Shown here one piece after another: positions 7,500 through 16,332 of a stretch of DNA of 34,113 nucleotides. The stretch is from Bacillota bacterium (lineage in GTDB: Bacteria; Bacillota; Clostridia; Christensenellales; CAG-138), in the NCBI GenBank assembly GCA_023416895.1, contig JAEZGQ010000086.1:1-34113 (forward strand). Direction: 5' to 3'. Position numbers and translations under genes: made by a program. Within the stretch, counting starts at the first letter, position 1; every line of letters starts with the position of its first letter. The notes beneath the pieces are model-generated. The model made no database searches and was not told the origin of the DNA. It saw only the letters and a program-made list of their open reading frames with translations.

Positions 7500-7529
7500 A
7501 TTATACACCAAAGTAGGCAACTTTGGAAA
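7500..7529 (-). promoter_or_regulatory. Promoter of nadD-yqeK with internal palindrome
   Basis: On the minus strand TATAAT at 7500-7505 is preceded, 18 bases upstream, by TTTCCA (7524-7529), a four-of-six -35 match. The inverted repeat CCAAAGT-AGGCA-ACTTTGG (7508-7526) occupies the spacer, a classical operator position. A second small inverted repeat, TGTCA-TTTTT-TGACA, lies at 7486-7500. Confidence 0.55.
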
Positions 7530-7585
7530 CCGCTGTATAGTTTGCACCGATCTGACAAAACTATAACCGGAGGTGTTGTTCGACT

Positions 7586-8434
7586 ATGAAGCAAAACCGA
7601 AAAATCATCGCTTATTATAAACGCAGGCTTTACGGTGGACGCAACGCGTTTGCGCGCGGGGTGGACTTTTTTGCGCTTCGCGCCATTACACTGGCCGCAT
7701 GCTACCTTTGGTTTTCCACCGTAGTGCAAAACACCGTGATGGCGCTTTTGCTAAGCGCTACCGCACTTATCACCATATCCGTAGCGGTAGAGCTCTACAA
7801 GAGCATTCGCCTTGACAAGTTTATCGCTCGCGAGCGCGCTGCCATGCGCGATAAAATGTTTGGAAAGCGGCTTTGTATGATGCCACGCGAGGAGTTTTTG
7901 CAGCTTGTGCAGGCATGCGTGCGCGAATCGCCCGAAAAATACGGTGCGAGCTGCCTTGTTTACCCGCTACAGCAAGCATCGCCCGCAAACGCGGATACGG
8001 TTTTAAGCGCCTACCGCGCCGCAAAAAAGCGCGGCTGCAACGCGGCGGTCATCTTCTCGGCATCGGGCGCATCGCGCGACGCGGAGGAGCTTTTGGAGCA
8101 GTATACCGATACGGACATCCGCTTTGAGCCGGTTTCCTCGCTGATCGCGCAAGGCGATAAGCTCAACCTTCTGCCCGATGAAGCCGCCGTGAACGCCCAA
8201 ATCCTTTCCACCATTGAAGCAGAAAAGAAAAGGCGCCTCCGGCTTGCCGCAAGGCCTTTCCAGCCGGGACGCACAAAACGCTATATTCTTGTGGCGGCTG
8301 CGCTCTTCGTTGCGTCGTTTTTCGTAAAGCACACCCTATATTACCGGCTCTTGAGCGCCGCGTGCGTAAGCTTCGGCGCCATCGCTTGGTGGCTCAACAC
8401 CCTCTCCGTCAACAAAAGTCAGCTGCGCCGTTAA
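7586..8434 (+). CDS. Membrane protein of unknown function
   Basis: I do not recognise this 282-residue protein. The start is basic (MKQNRKIIAYYKRRLYGGR). Two membrane segments follow at about 30-50 and 52-72. A soluble region of roughly 150 residues, probably cytoplasmic, includes REEFLQLVQACVRE, YRAAKKRGCNAAVIFSASG and IEAEKKRRLRL. Two more membrane segments lie at about 230-247 and 250-268. The ATG has GGAGG 12 bases upstream. It is divergent from nadD-yqeK and convergent with yhbY, whose stop codon overlaps its own by shared bases. Base composition matches the neighbours, so there is no sign of recent transfer. Confidence 0.8.
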   Translation: MKQNRKIIAYYKRRLYGGRNAFARGVDFFALRAITLAACYLWFSTVVQNTVMALLLSATALITISVAVELYKSIRLDKFIARERAAMRDKMFGKRLCMMPREEFLQLVQACVRESPEKYGASCLVYPLQQASPANADTVLSAYRAAKKRGCNAAVIFSASGASRDAEELLEQYTDTDIRFEPVSSLIAQGDKLNLLPDEAAVNAQILSTIEAEKKRRLRLAARPFQPGRTKRYILVAAALFVASFFVKHTLYYRLLSAACVSFGAIAWWLNTLSVNKSQLRR

Positions 8435-8730
8435 GTTCGCCTCGGCAACTGGATGCGCGGGTTTTCATGGTTTTTGCGGTAAAGCACGATCTTTCTCCCA
8501 ATGCTTTGCACAGGCTCGGCGCGAAGCGCGGGCGCAAGCGTACTAAGCGCCTCCTTCGCGTCGATTCCCGCACTTTCAAGCACCGTAAGCTTGATAAGCT
8601 CACGCGCCTCAAGTGCAAGGTCAAGCTGGGCGATGAGTTCTTCGCCGATGCCGGCCTTGCCGATTTGGAAAATAGGCTCTACTGTATTGGCCATGGAACG
8701 AAGCGCCGCGCGCTGTTTGCTTGTAAGCAT
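8431..8730 (-). CDS. yhbY: YhbY-family CRM-domain RNA-binding protein
   Basis: YhbY proteins bind pre-50S particles through a CRM domain related to the IF3 C-terminal fold. The 99-residue product has the typical N-terminus LTSKQRAALRSMAN, then FQIGKAGIGEELIAQLDLAL, ARELIKLTVLE, and a final strand IGRKIVLYRKN. It lies 14 bases downstream of obgE with GGGAG before the ATG. Its TAA shares the palindrome TTAA with the TAA of the convergent membrane protein gene. Confidence 0.93.
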   Translation of the reverse strand: MLTSKQRAALRSMANTVEPIFQIGKAGIGEELIAQLDLALEARELIKLTVLESAGIDAKEALSTLAPALRAEPVQSIGRKIVLYRKNHENPRIQLPRRT

Positions 8731-8744
8731 AAAATCTTCTCCCG

Positions 8745-10013
8745 CTATTCTACAAAATCAAATTCCCATTCGCCCATGCGCACGGTGCTTTCTTCCGTGG
8801 CACCCTTGTCGCGCAGTGCCTGAATGATGCCTTCCTTGACGAGGAACTGCTGGAAGCGGCGCATGGAAGCGTCGTCGTCGGCATAGGTGGTATCCAAAAG
8901 ATACTCGATGGTGCCACCCGAAACCACAAACACACCGTCTTCGACCGTAATTTCAAAGCCGGGCTCGTATTTTTGCTTCTGCTCCATTTCTTCTTCTTCA
9001 AACTCGAAGACCTTGGGCAAAACCATAAGCGTTTTTGTAATTTCGTCGAGCAGCGCGTCAAAACCGCTGACCGTCGCCGCGGAAACCGGAAACACCTTTA
9101 CACCTTCTTTTTCAAGCGCTCCTCTGAAGATTTCAAGGTTTTCCTCTGCGCCGGTAATATCCATTTTGTTCGCAGCAACGATTTGCGGTAGCGCTGCAAG
9201 GCGTTCGCTGTATTTTTTAAGCTCTTCGTTGATCTGGCGGTAATCCTCCAAGGGGTCTCTCCCCTCGCAACCGGAAACGTCCACCACATGTACGAGCATG
9301 CGCGTACGTTCCACATGCCTTAAAAAGTCATGCCCAAGCCCGGCGCCTTCCGCCGCCCCCTCGATAAGCCCAGGAATGTCCGCTAGCACGAAGGTACTTT
9401 CGTAGCGCTTTACAACGCCCAAGTTCGGCGTGAGCGTGGTGAAGTGATAGTTCGCTATTTTGGGGCGCGCGCTCGTAAGCACGGAAAGTATGGTGGACTT
9501 TCCAACATTGGGTAGGCCAATCAGCCCAACGTCCGCAATGGTTTTGAGTTCAAGCTCCACCTCGTGCTCGAGGGTTTTCTGCCCGGGCTGCGAAAAGCGT
9601 GGCGCCTGCCTTGTGGGCGTGGCAAAATGCGCGTTGCCCTTGCCGCCCCTGCCGCCGTGAAGCACGATTTTGCTTTTTCCGGGCAGGTTCAAATCCGCAA
9701 CGACGCGGCCCGTATCAAGGTCGCGCACCAGCGTGCCGACCGGCACCTTGATGACGATGTCCGCACCGGTTTTGCCGCTTGATAGCCGCGCGCTGCCATT
9801 TTCGCCGTTTTGCGCAAAAAAGTGGCGTTGGTACTTAAAGTCAAGGAGCGTGCTCATGTTTCCGTCGGCCATGAACACGACGCTTCCGCCCCGGCCGCCG
9901 TTGCCGCCATCCGGCCCGCCTTTTGCAACGTACTTTTCGCGGTGGAACGAAACACTTCCGTTGCCGCCGTCGCCCGATTTAATGATGATTTTCGCCTTAT
10001 CTACGTATTGCAT
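8745..10013 (-). CDS. obgE: GTPase ObgE
   Basis: Obg is an essential GTPase linked to 50S maturation and stress signalling. The 422-residue product shows all three domains: the glycine-rich Obg fold (1-158; SGDGGNGSVSFHREKYV, GGNGGRGGSVVF, GGRGGKGNAHFATP), the G domain with GLPNVGKST (166-174), DIPGLIEGAAEG and NKMD, and a C-terminal OCT domain (about 345-422) including FVVSGGTIEYLL. Its ATG abuts the nth stop (TAAATG). The usual partners rplU and rpmA are not upstream; nth takes that place. Confidence 0.97.
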   Translation of the reverse strand: MQYVDKAKIIIKSGDGGNGSVSFHREKYVAKGGPDGGNGGRGGSVVFMADGNMSTLLDFKYQRHFFAQNGENGSARLSSGKTGADIVIKVPVGTLVRDLDTGRVVADLNLPGKSKIVLHGGRGGKGNAHFATPTRQAPRFSQPGQKTLEHEVELELKTIADVGLIGLPNVGKSTILSVLTSARPKIANYHFTTLTPNLGVVKRYESTFVLADIPGLIEGAAEGAGLGHDFLRHVERTRMLVHVVDVSGCEGRDPLEDYRQINEELKKYSERLAALPQIVAANKMDITGAEENLEIFRGALEKEGVKVFPVSAATVSGFDALLDEITKTLMVLPKVFEFEEEEMEQKQKYEPGFEITVEDGVFVVSGGTIEYLLDTTYADDDASMRRFQQFLVKEGIIQALRDKGATEESTVRMGEWEFDFVE

Positions 10014-10670
10014 TTATTCCGTCTTTCCGTTCAAAAAATAAGTACAGCATTCGCTTATGGTACAGGTGGAACACTTTGGGTTACGCGCCGCGCATACGCG
10101 TCTGCCGTGGAAGATCAAATAATGGTGCGCAATGGACCATTGCTCCTTCGGAATCGCCTTCATCAGCTGCTCCTCGGTATGGAGCACGTCCTTAGCGTTT
10201 GCAAAGCCGATGCGGTTTGCCACGCGGAACACATGCGTGTCCACCGCGATGGCAGGCGTTTGAAAGGCGTTTGAAACCACCACGTTGGCGGTTTTTCTCC
10301 CTACGCCGGGCAGCTTCATGAGCGTATCGCGATCGTGCGGCACTTCGCCGCCGTATTGCTCCACCAAAAGCCTGCATGTTTCAAGGATGTGCTTTGCTTT
10401 GGTTTTGTATAACCCGCAACCCTTGATGTAAGGGATCAGATCGTCCTCCGTGAGTGCGGCGATGGCCTGCGGCGTGCCGTAGAGCGGAAAAAGCACGGAG
10501 GTGCATTTGTTCACCTGCTTGTCCGTACATTGGGCGCTGAGCATGGTGGCGATCAAAAGCTCGAATGCGTTTGAAAAATCGAGCTGAGGTGCCGCATCCG
10601 GGTAGGCTTGCGCCAAAATCGCAAGCGCACGGCTCAACCTTTCCTGTTTTTCTTTTGCACGCTCCCGCAA
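10014..10670 (-). CDS. nth: Endonuclease III
   Basis: A DNA glycosylase/AP lyase that removes oxidised pyrimidines. It has the HhH motif LPGVGRKTANVV (the lysine is catalytic), DTHVFRVANR with the catalytic aspartate, and a C-terminal 4Fe-4S cluster pattern C-X6-C-X2-C-X5-C in the segment CAARNPKCSTCTISECC. The TTG at 10670 is preferred: GGGGAGG lies five bases upstream, and the longer frame to 10721 would begin essentially at the predicted transcription start. The first gene of nth-obgE-yhbY. Confidence 0.93.
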   Translation of the reverse strand: MRERAKEKQERLSRALAILAQAYPDAAPQLDFSNAFELLIATMLSAQCTDKQVNKCTSVLFPLYGTPQAIAALTEDDLIPYIKGCGLYKTKAKHILETCRLLVEQYGGEVPHDRDTLMKLPGVGRKTANVVVSNAFQTPAIAVDTHVFRVANRIGFANAKDVLHTEEQLMKAIPKEQWSIAHHYLIFHGRRVCAARNPKCSTCTISECCTYFLNGKTE

Positions 10671-10724
10671 GGCAACCTCCCCTTTCGCACAAAAACGGAG
10701 CTTTTTTTGAAACAAGCGCAATTT

Positions 10725-10753
10725 ATTATATACGCTCGCGCAAAGGCGTGCAA
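10725..10753 (-). promoter_or_regulatory. Sigma-A-type promoter of nth-obgE-yhbY
   Basis: Minus strand TTGCAC (10748-10753), 17-base spacer, TATAAT (10725-10730). It places the transcription start near 10718. Confidence 0.8.
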
Positions 10754-10813
10754 GAAAATTAAGCCTTTTGTGCGAACGCGCACGAAAAAGCCTCCGTGTT
10801 GAAAGCCTGCGGT

Positions 10814-11332
10814 TTATTTTTTGTTCATCATGCCGCCAAGCATTTGCGCCATCATCATGGGGTCCATTTTTCCCTTGCCCCCCTGCATGCCGCCAAGCGC
10901 GTTCATCATTTGCATCATCTGCATAAGATTGTTGTTTCCGCCCATTCCCATAAAATTGGGCATGGCGTTGTTCGCACCGCCAAAATTCGGGATGTTGTTG
11001 TTTACGCTTCCGAAATTTGGAATGTTGTTGTTTACGTTTCCAAAGTTTGGAAGCTGAAAACCCGCCGGTTCGCTTTGCGGCGCGTTATGCGGCTCCGGCG
11101 GCCGCTCGGTGCGTGCAGGTAGCTGAATGCCCAGCTGCTGCGCGATATGCGCGCGCTCAGCCGGTGCAACAAACGGTTCCATCGCCATCAAATATTGCCG
11201 CGCGCGCTCCGCACCCTGCTCGGCGCGTATTCTTTTTGCCATAACAAGCGCGGGCGAGCCACCTTGGTTGGGGTTGTTTTGTGTGTTGCCGCTTTGCCTG
11301 GGCGGCACAGTGTTTGGCGCAATCCTCTGCAT
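10814..11332 (-). CDS. Asn/Met/Gly-rich low-complexity protein, function unknown
   Basis: I do not recognise this 172-residue protein. Residues about 28-72 look like a small helical domain (ALVMAKRIRAEQGAERARQY, then AERAHIAQQLGI). A proline-rich linker follows, then about three imperfect 11-residue repeats of the form PNFGxVNNNI (about 95-128), and a methionine-rich tail (NLMQMMQMMNALGGM, MDPMMMAQMLGGMMNKK). No signal peptide or membrane segment is visible. GGGGGAGAG precedes the ATG. Low-complexity Asn/Met/Gly proteins in spore formers are sometimes spore-coat components, but that is only a guess. It is divergent from the gene at 11510. Confidence 0.75.
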   Translation of the reverse strand: MQRIAPNTVPPRQSGNTQNNPNQGGSPALVMAKRIRAEQGAERARQYLMAMEPFVAPAERAHIAQQLGIQLPARTERPPEPHNAPQSEPAGFQLPNFGNVNNNIPNFGSVNNNIPNFGGANNAMPNFMGMGGNNNLMQMMQMMNALGGMQGGKGKMDPMMMAQMLGGMMNKK

Positions 11333-11361
11333 AGGCTCTCCCCCGTATCAAATTCTAATGT

Positions 11362-11369
11362 ATTGTATG
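11362..11369 (-). promoter_or_regulatory. Candidate mother-cell sigma (E/K-like) -10 element
   Basis: CATACAAT on the minus strand, about 30 bases before the ATG at 11332, matches sigma-E -10 consensus; with the following A it also fits the sigma-K -10 CATAnnnTA. The upstream -35 match is poor, so this is a weak call. Confidence 0.3.
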
Positions 11370-11465
11370 CAAGCAGGGCACCGGATGAACCGCCATGCCG
11401 CACGCCGTTTCAGCAGGGATTGTGAGTTTTTAAAGAGTTTACTGTGAAAAGAGCGCTTGTTCCAC

Positions 11466-11487
11466 TTCTATGCGGACGCGCATAGAA
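11466..11487. other. Perfect stem-loop/inverted repeat in 5' leader
   Basis: TTCTATGCG-GACG-CGCATAGAA is a perfect nine-bp inverted repeat with a four-base loop, 22 bases before the ATG at 11510 and just upstream of its GGAGGTGG ribosome-binding site. It could be an RNA leader hairpin or an operator for the divergent pair. Confidence 0.65.
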
Positions 11488-11509
11488 ATGATGTGGAGGT
11501 GGTTGCACG

Positions 11510-11812
11510 ATGAAACGCACCCTGAAAGGGAGCAAAACAGGCGGCAATGCGCAAAAGCCCCCGATGGATTATGAGCAAGCCGCGCGCATGGCACAAAACC
11601 TTGATCAGGAAACCATAGGCAACATTCAGGACACCGTAAACAAGTACAGCGGCAAAAGTCAAGGCGAGCTTTTGCAGGAGCTGAAAAATTACAAAAAAGC
11701 GGGCATGATGGACGAACGGGAGCTAAACAACGTCGCCCAAAAGCTGATGCCCATGCTGACGCCTGAACAGCAAAGAAGGCTTTTTGATGTGATGGGCCAA
11801 CTAAAAAAATAA
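11510..11812 (+). CDS. Small conserved-looking helical protein, function unknown
   Basis: A 100-residue soluble, highly charged protein. The basic, disordered-looking N-terminus (MKRTLKGSKTGGNAQKPP) is followed by helices: YEQAARMAQNLDQETIGNIQ, NKYSGKSQGELLQELKNYKK, ERELNNVAQKLMPMLTPEQQ and a final RRLFDVMGQLKK. The NKYSGKSQGELLQELKN to LTPEQQRRL pattern resembles small uncharacterised clostridial proteins that I recall only loosely. GGAGGTGG lies close before the ATG. It is followed by a terminator-like hairpin at 11864 and is divergent from the Asn/Met-rich gene, with which it may be co-regulated. Confidence 0.75.
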   Translation: MKRTLKGSKTGGNAQKPPMDYEQAARMAQNLDQETIGNIQDTVNKYSGKSQGELLQELKNYKKAGMMDERELNNVAQKLMPMLTPEQQRRLFDVMGQLKK

Positions 11813-11863
11813 CCGTGGGAGCGAAAGGTGTAAAGAAGGTGCCGATGTGTGTTCGGCATGAAA

Positions 11864-11885
11864 AAAGCGGCATTGTCGCCGCTTT
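11864..11885. terminator. Terminator hairpin between the 11510 gene and rpoD
   Basis: AAAGCGGC-ATTGTC-GCCGCTTT, eight-bp stem. On the plus strand it is followed by GATTTATT, and on the minus strand by a run of six T, so it may act in both directions. Confidence 0.65.
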
Positions 11886-12106
11886 GATTTATTAAAAGAG
11901 TGTCTGTTGTCACTTTTTTGAGGATTGCAGGAATCGCCTAAGAAGGCACGAAGATCAAGTGTCCGAAGCGTCTCCCGCGAGGGCTGCGCTCCGCATGGTA
12001 GGCGCTCCCTGAGAAGAAAGCCTTGCTTTGCAAGGCTTTGCGCGAGTGCCACACATGTCGCTTCTCGCAAGTGGCTGCGACCCCAATCCCCTAGAAGTTT
12101 GGACAA

Positions 12107-12138
12107 AATTTAAAGCGGCATTGCTGCCGCTTTAAATT
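12107..12138 (-). terminator. Terminator of the dgt-dnaG-rpoD transcript
   Basis: AATTTAAAGCGGCA and TGCCGCTTTAAATT form a perfect 14-bp stem with a four-base loop, 22 bases downstream of the rpoD stop. On the minus strand the stem ends in TTTAAATTTTG. Confidence 0.8.
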
Positions 12139-12160
12139 GTACTTTTAAAACCGATACGGC

Positions 12161-13240
<1,080 letters not shown>

Positions 13241-13303
13241 AGCTGCCCCTCCTTGCTGAATTTTTCTATGTGTAACGACCACCGGCCGTGCAAAACGGTT
13301 TAA

Positions 13304-15067
13304 CTAGGTTCTTTTGAGCTTCCTTTGCAGGTGCTTTACTTCTTCAAGCGCCTCCGTGCCCGCCGCGCCCGAATTGTAGCTGGCATTGAGTTCGGAAATA
13401 CGCTCCGTCAGCGCTTCCATGAGAAGCGCCGCAATACAGTCGCTCGCGGTTTTCTTGGGATCAACGACTGCGGCTTCTTCGGCAAGCGCCGCCATAACAG
13501 CCTCGGCAGTTTCCGGCTCGCAGCGCGCAATCATCAGTTCAAGCGGCGGCTTATCGTTTTCCATATACGCAACCAAAAGCTCGTCCGCAAACCGCTGGTC
13601 ATCCGGTACCGAAAACTTGAGGCCCTCCTCCGCCATTTTCTCCGCAGCAAAAAAAGCTGTTTCTTTGGAGTTTAACATGCAGGCAAGCAGCATACGCTCC
13701 GATTTCCTGCGTTTTCCTTCATTTTCCTCCGTTTTTTTAATTCTAGTATTCCGATTTTTACCAATGCTATTCTGTGGCGCGGCGTCCGCCATGGAGCATT
13801 GCGCCTTGATAGAAGCAGGGTTTAAGCCGGTTTTTCGAACAATAAGCGGCACATACCGCTCCTGCTCCACAGGCTGGAGCGCGCCAACAAACGCGCACGC
13901 TTTTTTGGCGTAGCCCTCTCGCCCGTCCTCGGTGCTGAAGTCGAACTCCTTTGCCATAAACTCAAGCTTAAATTGATTGAGCGTCATGGCGGAATCCCGA
14001 AGGGTTAAAAATGCATCGCGCCCAAACCTTTTGATGTAGTCGTCCGGGTCGAGCTCGTTGGGCACTGTGATGATTTTCACATCAAGCCCTTCCGCAGCAA
14101 GGATGTCCATACCGCGAATCGTGGCGTTCTGCCCGGCGGCATCCCCATCGTAGCAGATGTACACGCGGCTCACATACCGCTTCAAAAGCCGTGCCTGCTG
14201 CACCGTAAGCGCTGTGCCAAGCGATGCTACCGCGTTTTCCACACCGCCTTTAAAAAGACTGATCACATCCATATACCCTTCGACCATGATCAAGTCCGCA
14301 AGCTGCTTTCCCTTTTGCATGTTGAGCGCGTAAAGGTTTTGCCGCTTGTTGTAAATGGGCGTGTCACCGGTGTTGATGTATTTGGGCGTTTCGTTTTTCA
14401 TGGTGCGCGCGCCAAACGCAATCACGCGCCCGTTGGTGGCGATGATGGGGAAAATTACGCGGTCACGGAAAGCGTCATAACAGGAACCCTTGTTTTTCCC
14501 CTGCACGGCAAGACCGGCACTGATAAGCTCCTCCTGCGTAAACCCTTTTTCCGCAAGATACGGCTTGAGGTTTTCCCATCCCGGCGGCGCATAGCCGATG
14601 CCGAATTTTTTTGCGGTAGCGCCGTCGATGCCGCGCTTTAAAAGGTAGTTTCGCGCCTGCTCACCCTCCGGCGATAGAAGCTTTGTGTGGTAGTAGCGCG
14701 CCGCTTCCACGCAAGCGGCATATAGCCGCTCCTTATGCGCGCGCTCCTTTTGGAGCTTTTCGTCGTTGATCGCCTCGGGAAGCTCCATGTTGGCGCGCTG
14801 CGCCAAATGTTTAATGGCCTCCGCATACGGCAGCTTTTCCACTTCCATCACAAACTGGATCGCACTGCCCCCCGCATGGCAGCCAAAACAGTAATATAGC
14901 TGCTTGTCCGCATCCACGGAAAAAGAAGGCGTTTTTTCGTTGTGGAAGGGGCAGCAGCCCCACATGCGCCTTCCCTTGGGTTTGAGGGAAACATATTCAG
15001 ATACCAGAGATACGATGTCGCTTTTGGATAGAAGCTCGTTCATCCACGCGTCAGGAAACAAAGCCAT
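13304..15067 (-). CDS. dnaG: DNA primase
   Basis: DnaG makes RNA primers at the fork. The 587-residue product shows the N-terminal zinc site C39-X2-H42-X17-C60-X2-C63, the RNA-polymerase core, and the TOPRIM domain with VEGYMDVISLFKGG, ASLGTALT and YICYDGDAAGQNA (acidic DGD binds metal). The C-terminal part (about 430-587) is the less conserved helicase-interacting domain. The ATG at 15067 gives the family start and has AAAGGGG ten bases upstream; a longer frame to 15157 would run into dgt. Confidence 0.96.
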   Translation of the reverse strand: MALFPDAWMNELLSKSDIVSLVSEYVSLKPKGRRMWGCCPFHNEKTPSFSVDADKQLYYCFGCHAGGSAIQFVMEVEKLPYAEAIKHLAQRANMELPEAINDEKLQKERAHKERLYAACVEAARYYHTKLLSPEGEQARNYLLKRGIDGATAKKFGIGYAPPGWENLKPYLAEKGFTQEELISAGLAVQGKNKGSCYDAFRDRVIFPIIATNGRVIAFGARTMKNETPKYINTGDTPIYNKRQNLYALNMQKGKQLADLIMVEGYMDVISLFKGGVENAVASLGTALTVQQARLLKRYVSRVYICYDGDAAGQNATIRGMDILAAEGLDVKIITVPNELDPDDYIKRFGRDAFLTLRDSAMTLNQFKLEFMAKEFDFSTEDGREGYAKKACAFVGALQPVEQERYVPLIVRKTGLNPASIKAQCSMADAAPQNSIGKNRNTRIKKTEENEGKRRKSERMLLACMLNSKETAFFAAEKMAEEGLKFSVPDDQRFADELLVAYMENDKPPLELMIARCEPETAEAVMAALAEEAAVVDPKKTASDCIAALLMEALTERISELNASYNSGAAGTEALEEVKHLQRKLKRT

Positions 15068-15147
15068 TGTAAAAGCCCCTTTCCGCAAGTCTTGTTTTTT
15101 CGACGCATAGACAAAAAATCCTTCCTTGTGACAAAAAACTTCACGTT

Positions 15148-16152
15148 TTATTGCCACTCTGAAGGCACGAACAGCCTTTGATAGTCTTTGATGGCATAGC
15201 GGTCGGTCATGCAGGCAATATAATCCGCCGCAACACGCTCCTCGCCATCCTCGGAAATGTTCTTTTTGAACTCATCGGGCAGAAGCTCAATGTGGCCTTT
15301 ATAATAAAGGTAAAGCTGCTCGATTACATGCATTCCCTTGGTTTCCTCGCGCTTTGCGACGGGGTTGAGATAAACATGAGAAAACATAAAGTCCCGAAGC
15401 TTGTCGAATTCGCAGCTCACAGTCTCCGACATGCGCACATAAGGCTTATCGAAGCTTGCGGAAAGAACATCGAGGATCATGGCGTTGATGCGGTTGCCGT
15501 GTGTGCCGCCAAGCACCTCAACGCAGCTTTTCGGTAGCTCTTCGGCGTTTAGCACACCCGCACGAACAGCGTCGTCGATGTCGTGGTTGATGTAGGCGAT
15601 GCGGTCGGCAAGGCTTACCACCGAGCCTTCGAGCGTAGCTGGGGTACCGCTTTTTTTGTGGTGCAAAATACCATCGCGCACCTCAAAGGTAAGGTTGAGC
15701 CCCGTACCGTTTTCAAGCTTTTCCACCTGCCTGAGGCTTTGCACATTGTGTTCAAAGCCGCCCGGCACAAGATCGTTTAGCACAGCCTCCCCCGCGTGAC
15801 CAAACGGCGTATGCCCAAGGTCATGCCCAAGCACGATGGCCTCGGTCAAGTCTTCATTGAGCCGAAGCGCTCGCGCGATGGTTCGCGCGATTTGGTTTAC
15901 CTCGAGCGTATGTGTAAGGCGAGTGCGGTAATGGTCACCCATGGGCGATAGAAACACCTGTGTTTTATGCTTAAGACGGCGGAAGGATTTGCAGTGGATG
16001 ATGCGGTCGCGATCACGCACGAACGCGGTACGCACAGGGCACGGCGCAAGCTCGTATTCCCTTCCCCGCGTATTGACGCTGAGCATCGCATATTTGGAAA
16101 GCGTTTGCCGCTCAAGCTCTTCGACATGACGCCGGAAGCTGTCGTCCACCAT
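15148..16152 (-). CDS. dgt: dGTP triphosphohydrolase-like protein
   Basis: This is an HD-domain deoxynucleoside triphosphate triphosphohydrolase, removing triphosphate from dNTPs. Metal-binding residues are visible in RTRLTHTLEVNQIARTIARA, IVLGHDLGHTPFGHAGE and later SLADRIAYINHDIDDA. The 334 residues match the short Gram-positive dGTPase-like class. The ATG at 16152 has AGGGGGA nearby. The position directly before dnaG-rpoD is usual in Clostridia. An 80-base gap separates it from dnaG with only a weak promoter-like sequence. Confidence 0.92.
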   Translation of the reverse strand: MVDDSFRRHVEELERQTLSKYAMLSVNTRGREYELAPCPVRTAFVRDRDRIIHCKSFRRLKHKTQVFLSPMGDHYRTRLTHTLEVNQIARTIARALRLNEDLTEAIVLGHDLGHTPFGHAGEAVLNDLVPGGFEHNVQSLRQVEKLENGTGLNLTFEVRDGILHHKKSGTPATLEGSVVSLADRIAYINHDIDDAVRAGVLNAEELPKSCVEVLGGTHGNRINAMILDVLSASFDKPYVRMSETVSCEFDKLRDFMFSHVYLNPVAKREETKGMHVIEQLYLYYKGHIELLPDEFKKNISEDGEERVAADYIACMTDRYAIKDYQRLFVPSEWQ

Positions 16153-16270
16153 GAGGTTTCCCCCTTTTTTTGAATCACTACTTACGTTTGCAAACATTCT
16201 TCACGACTTAAAAAAATCCTCTTTTGCGCAACTTGTTTTTAAATCAAAAAAAGATAACAGGCGATTTGAC

Positions 16271-16307
16271 AACAACAATCCCCCGGCTATGCCGGGGGAT
16301 TGTTGTT
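16271..16307 (-). terminator. Terminator of ppdK
   Basis: A perfect 17-bp stem with a three-base TAT loop, core CCCCCGGC/GCCGGGGG, flanked by AACAACAAT/ATTGTTGTT. It stands 25 bases after the ppdK stop, and the minus-strand 3' side is T-rich (TTGTTGTTGTC). Confidence 0.85.
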
Positions 16308-16332
16308 AAGCGGTTTAGCGCCGATTGATCAC

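Larger units (their letters stand above)
11864..12138. repeat. Hairpin-bracketed intergenic repeat, copy B
   Basis: This fills the gap between the gene ending at 11812 and rpoD (11813-12160), which has no supported gene. It is bracketed by two versions of the same hairpin (AAAGCGGCATTG + two variable bases + GCCGCTTT) at 11864-11885 and 12111-12132. Inside lie a 10-bp perfect stem AAAGCCTTGC/GCAAGGCTTT (12017-12039) and an end hairpin at 11894-11919. Its minus strand matches the plus strand of copy A (5649-5888) in ordered blocks. The copies are diverged, so insertion is not recent. Confidence 0.65.

Noticed and set aside
7460..7729. 90-codon N-terminal extension of NadD
   Set aside because: It spans the predicted promoter and is not NadD-like; the ATG at 7459 begins the conserved fold.
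15068..15147. Possible promoter between dgt and dnaG (TTGTCA with TCTATG 17 bases on)
   Set aside because: The -10 match is too poor to support a call; dnaG is probably co-transcribed with dgt.
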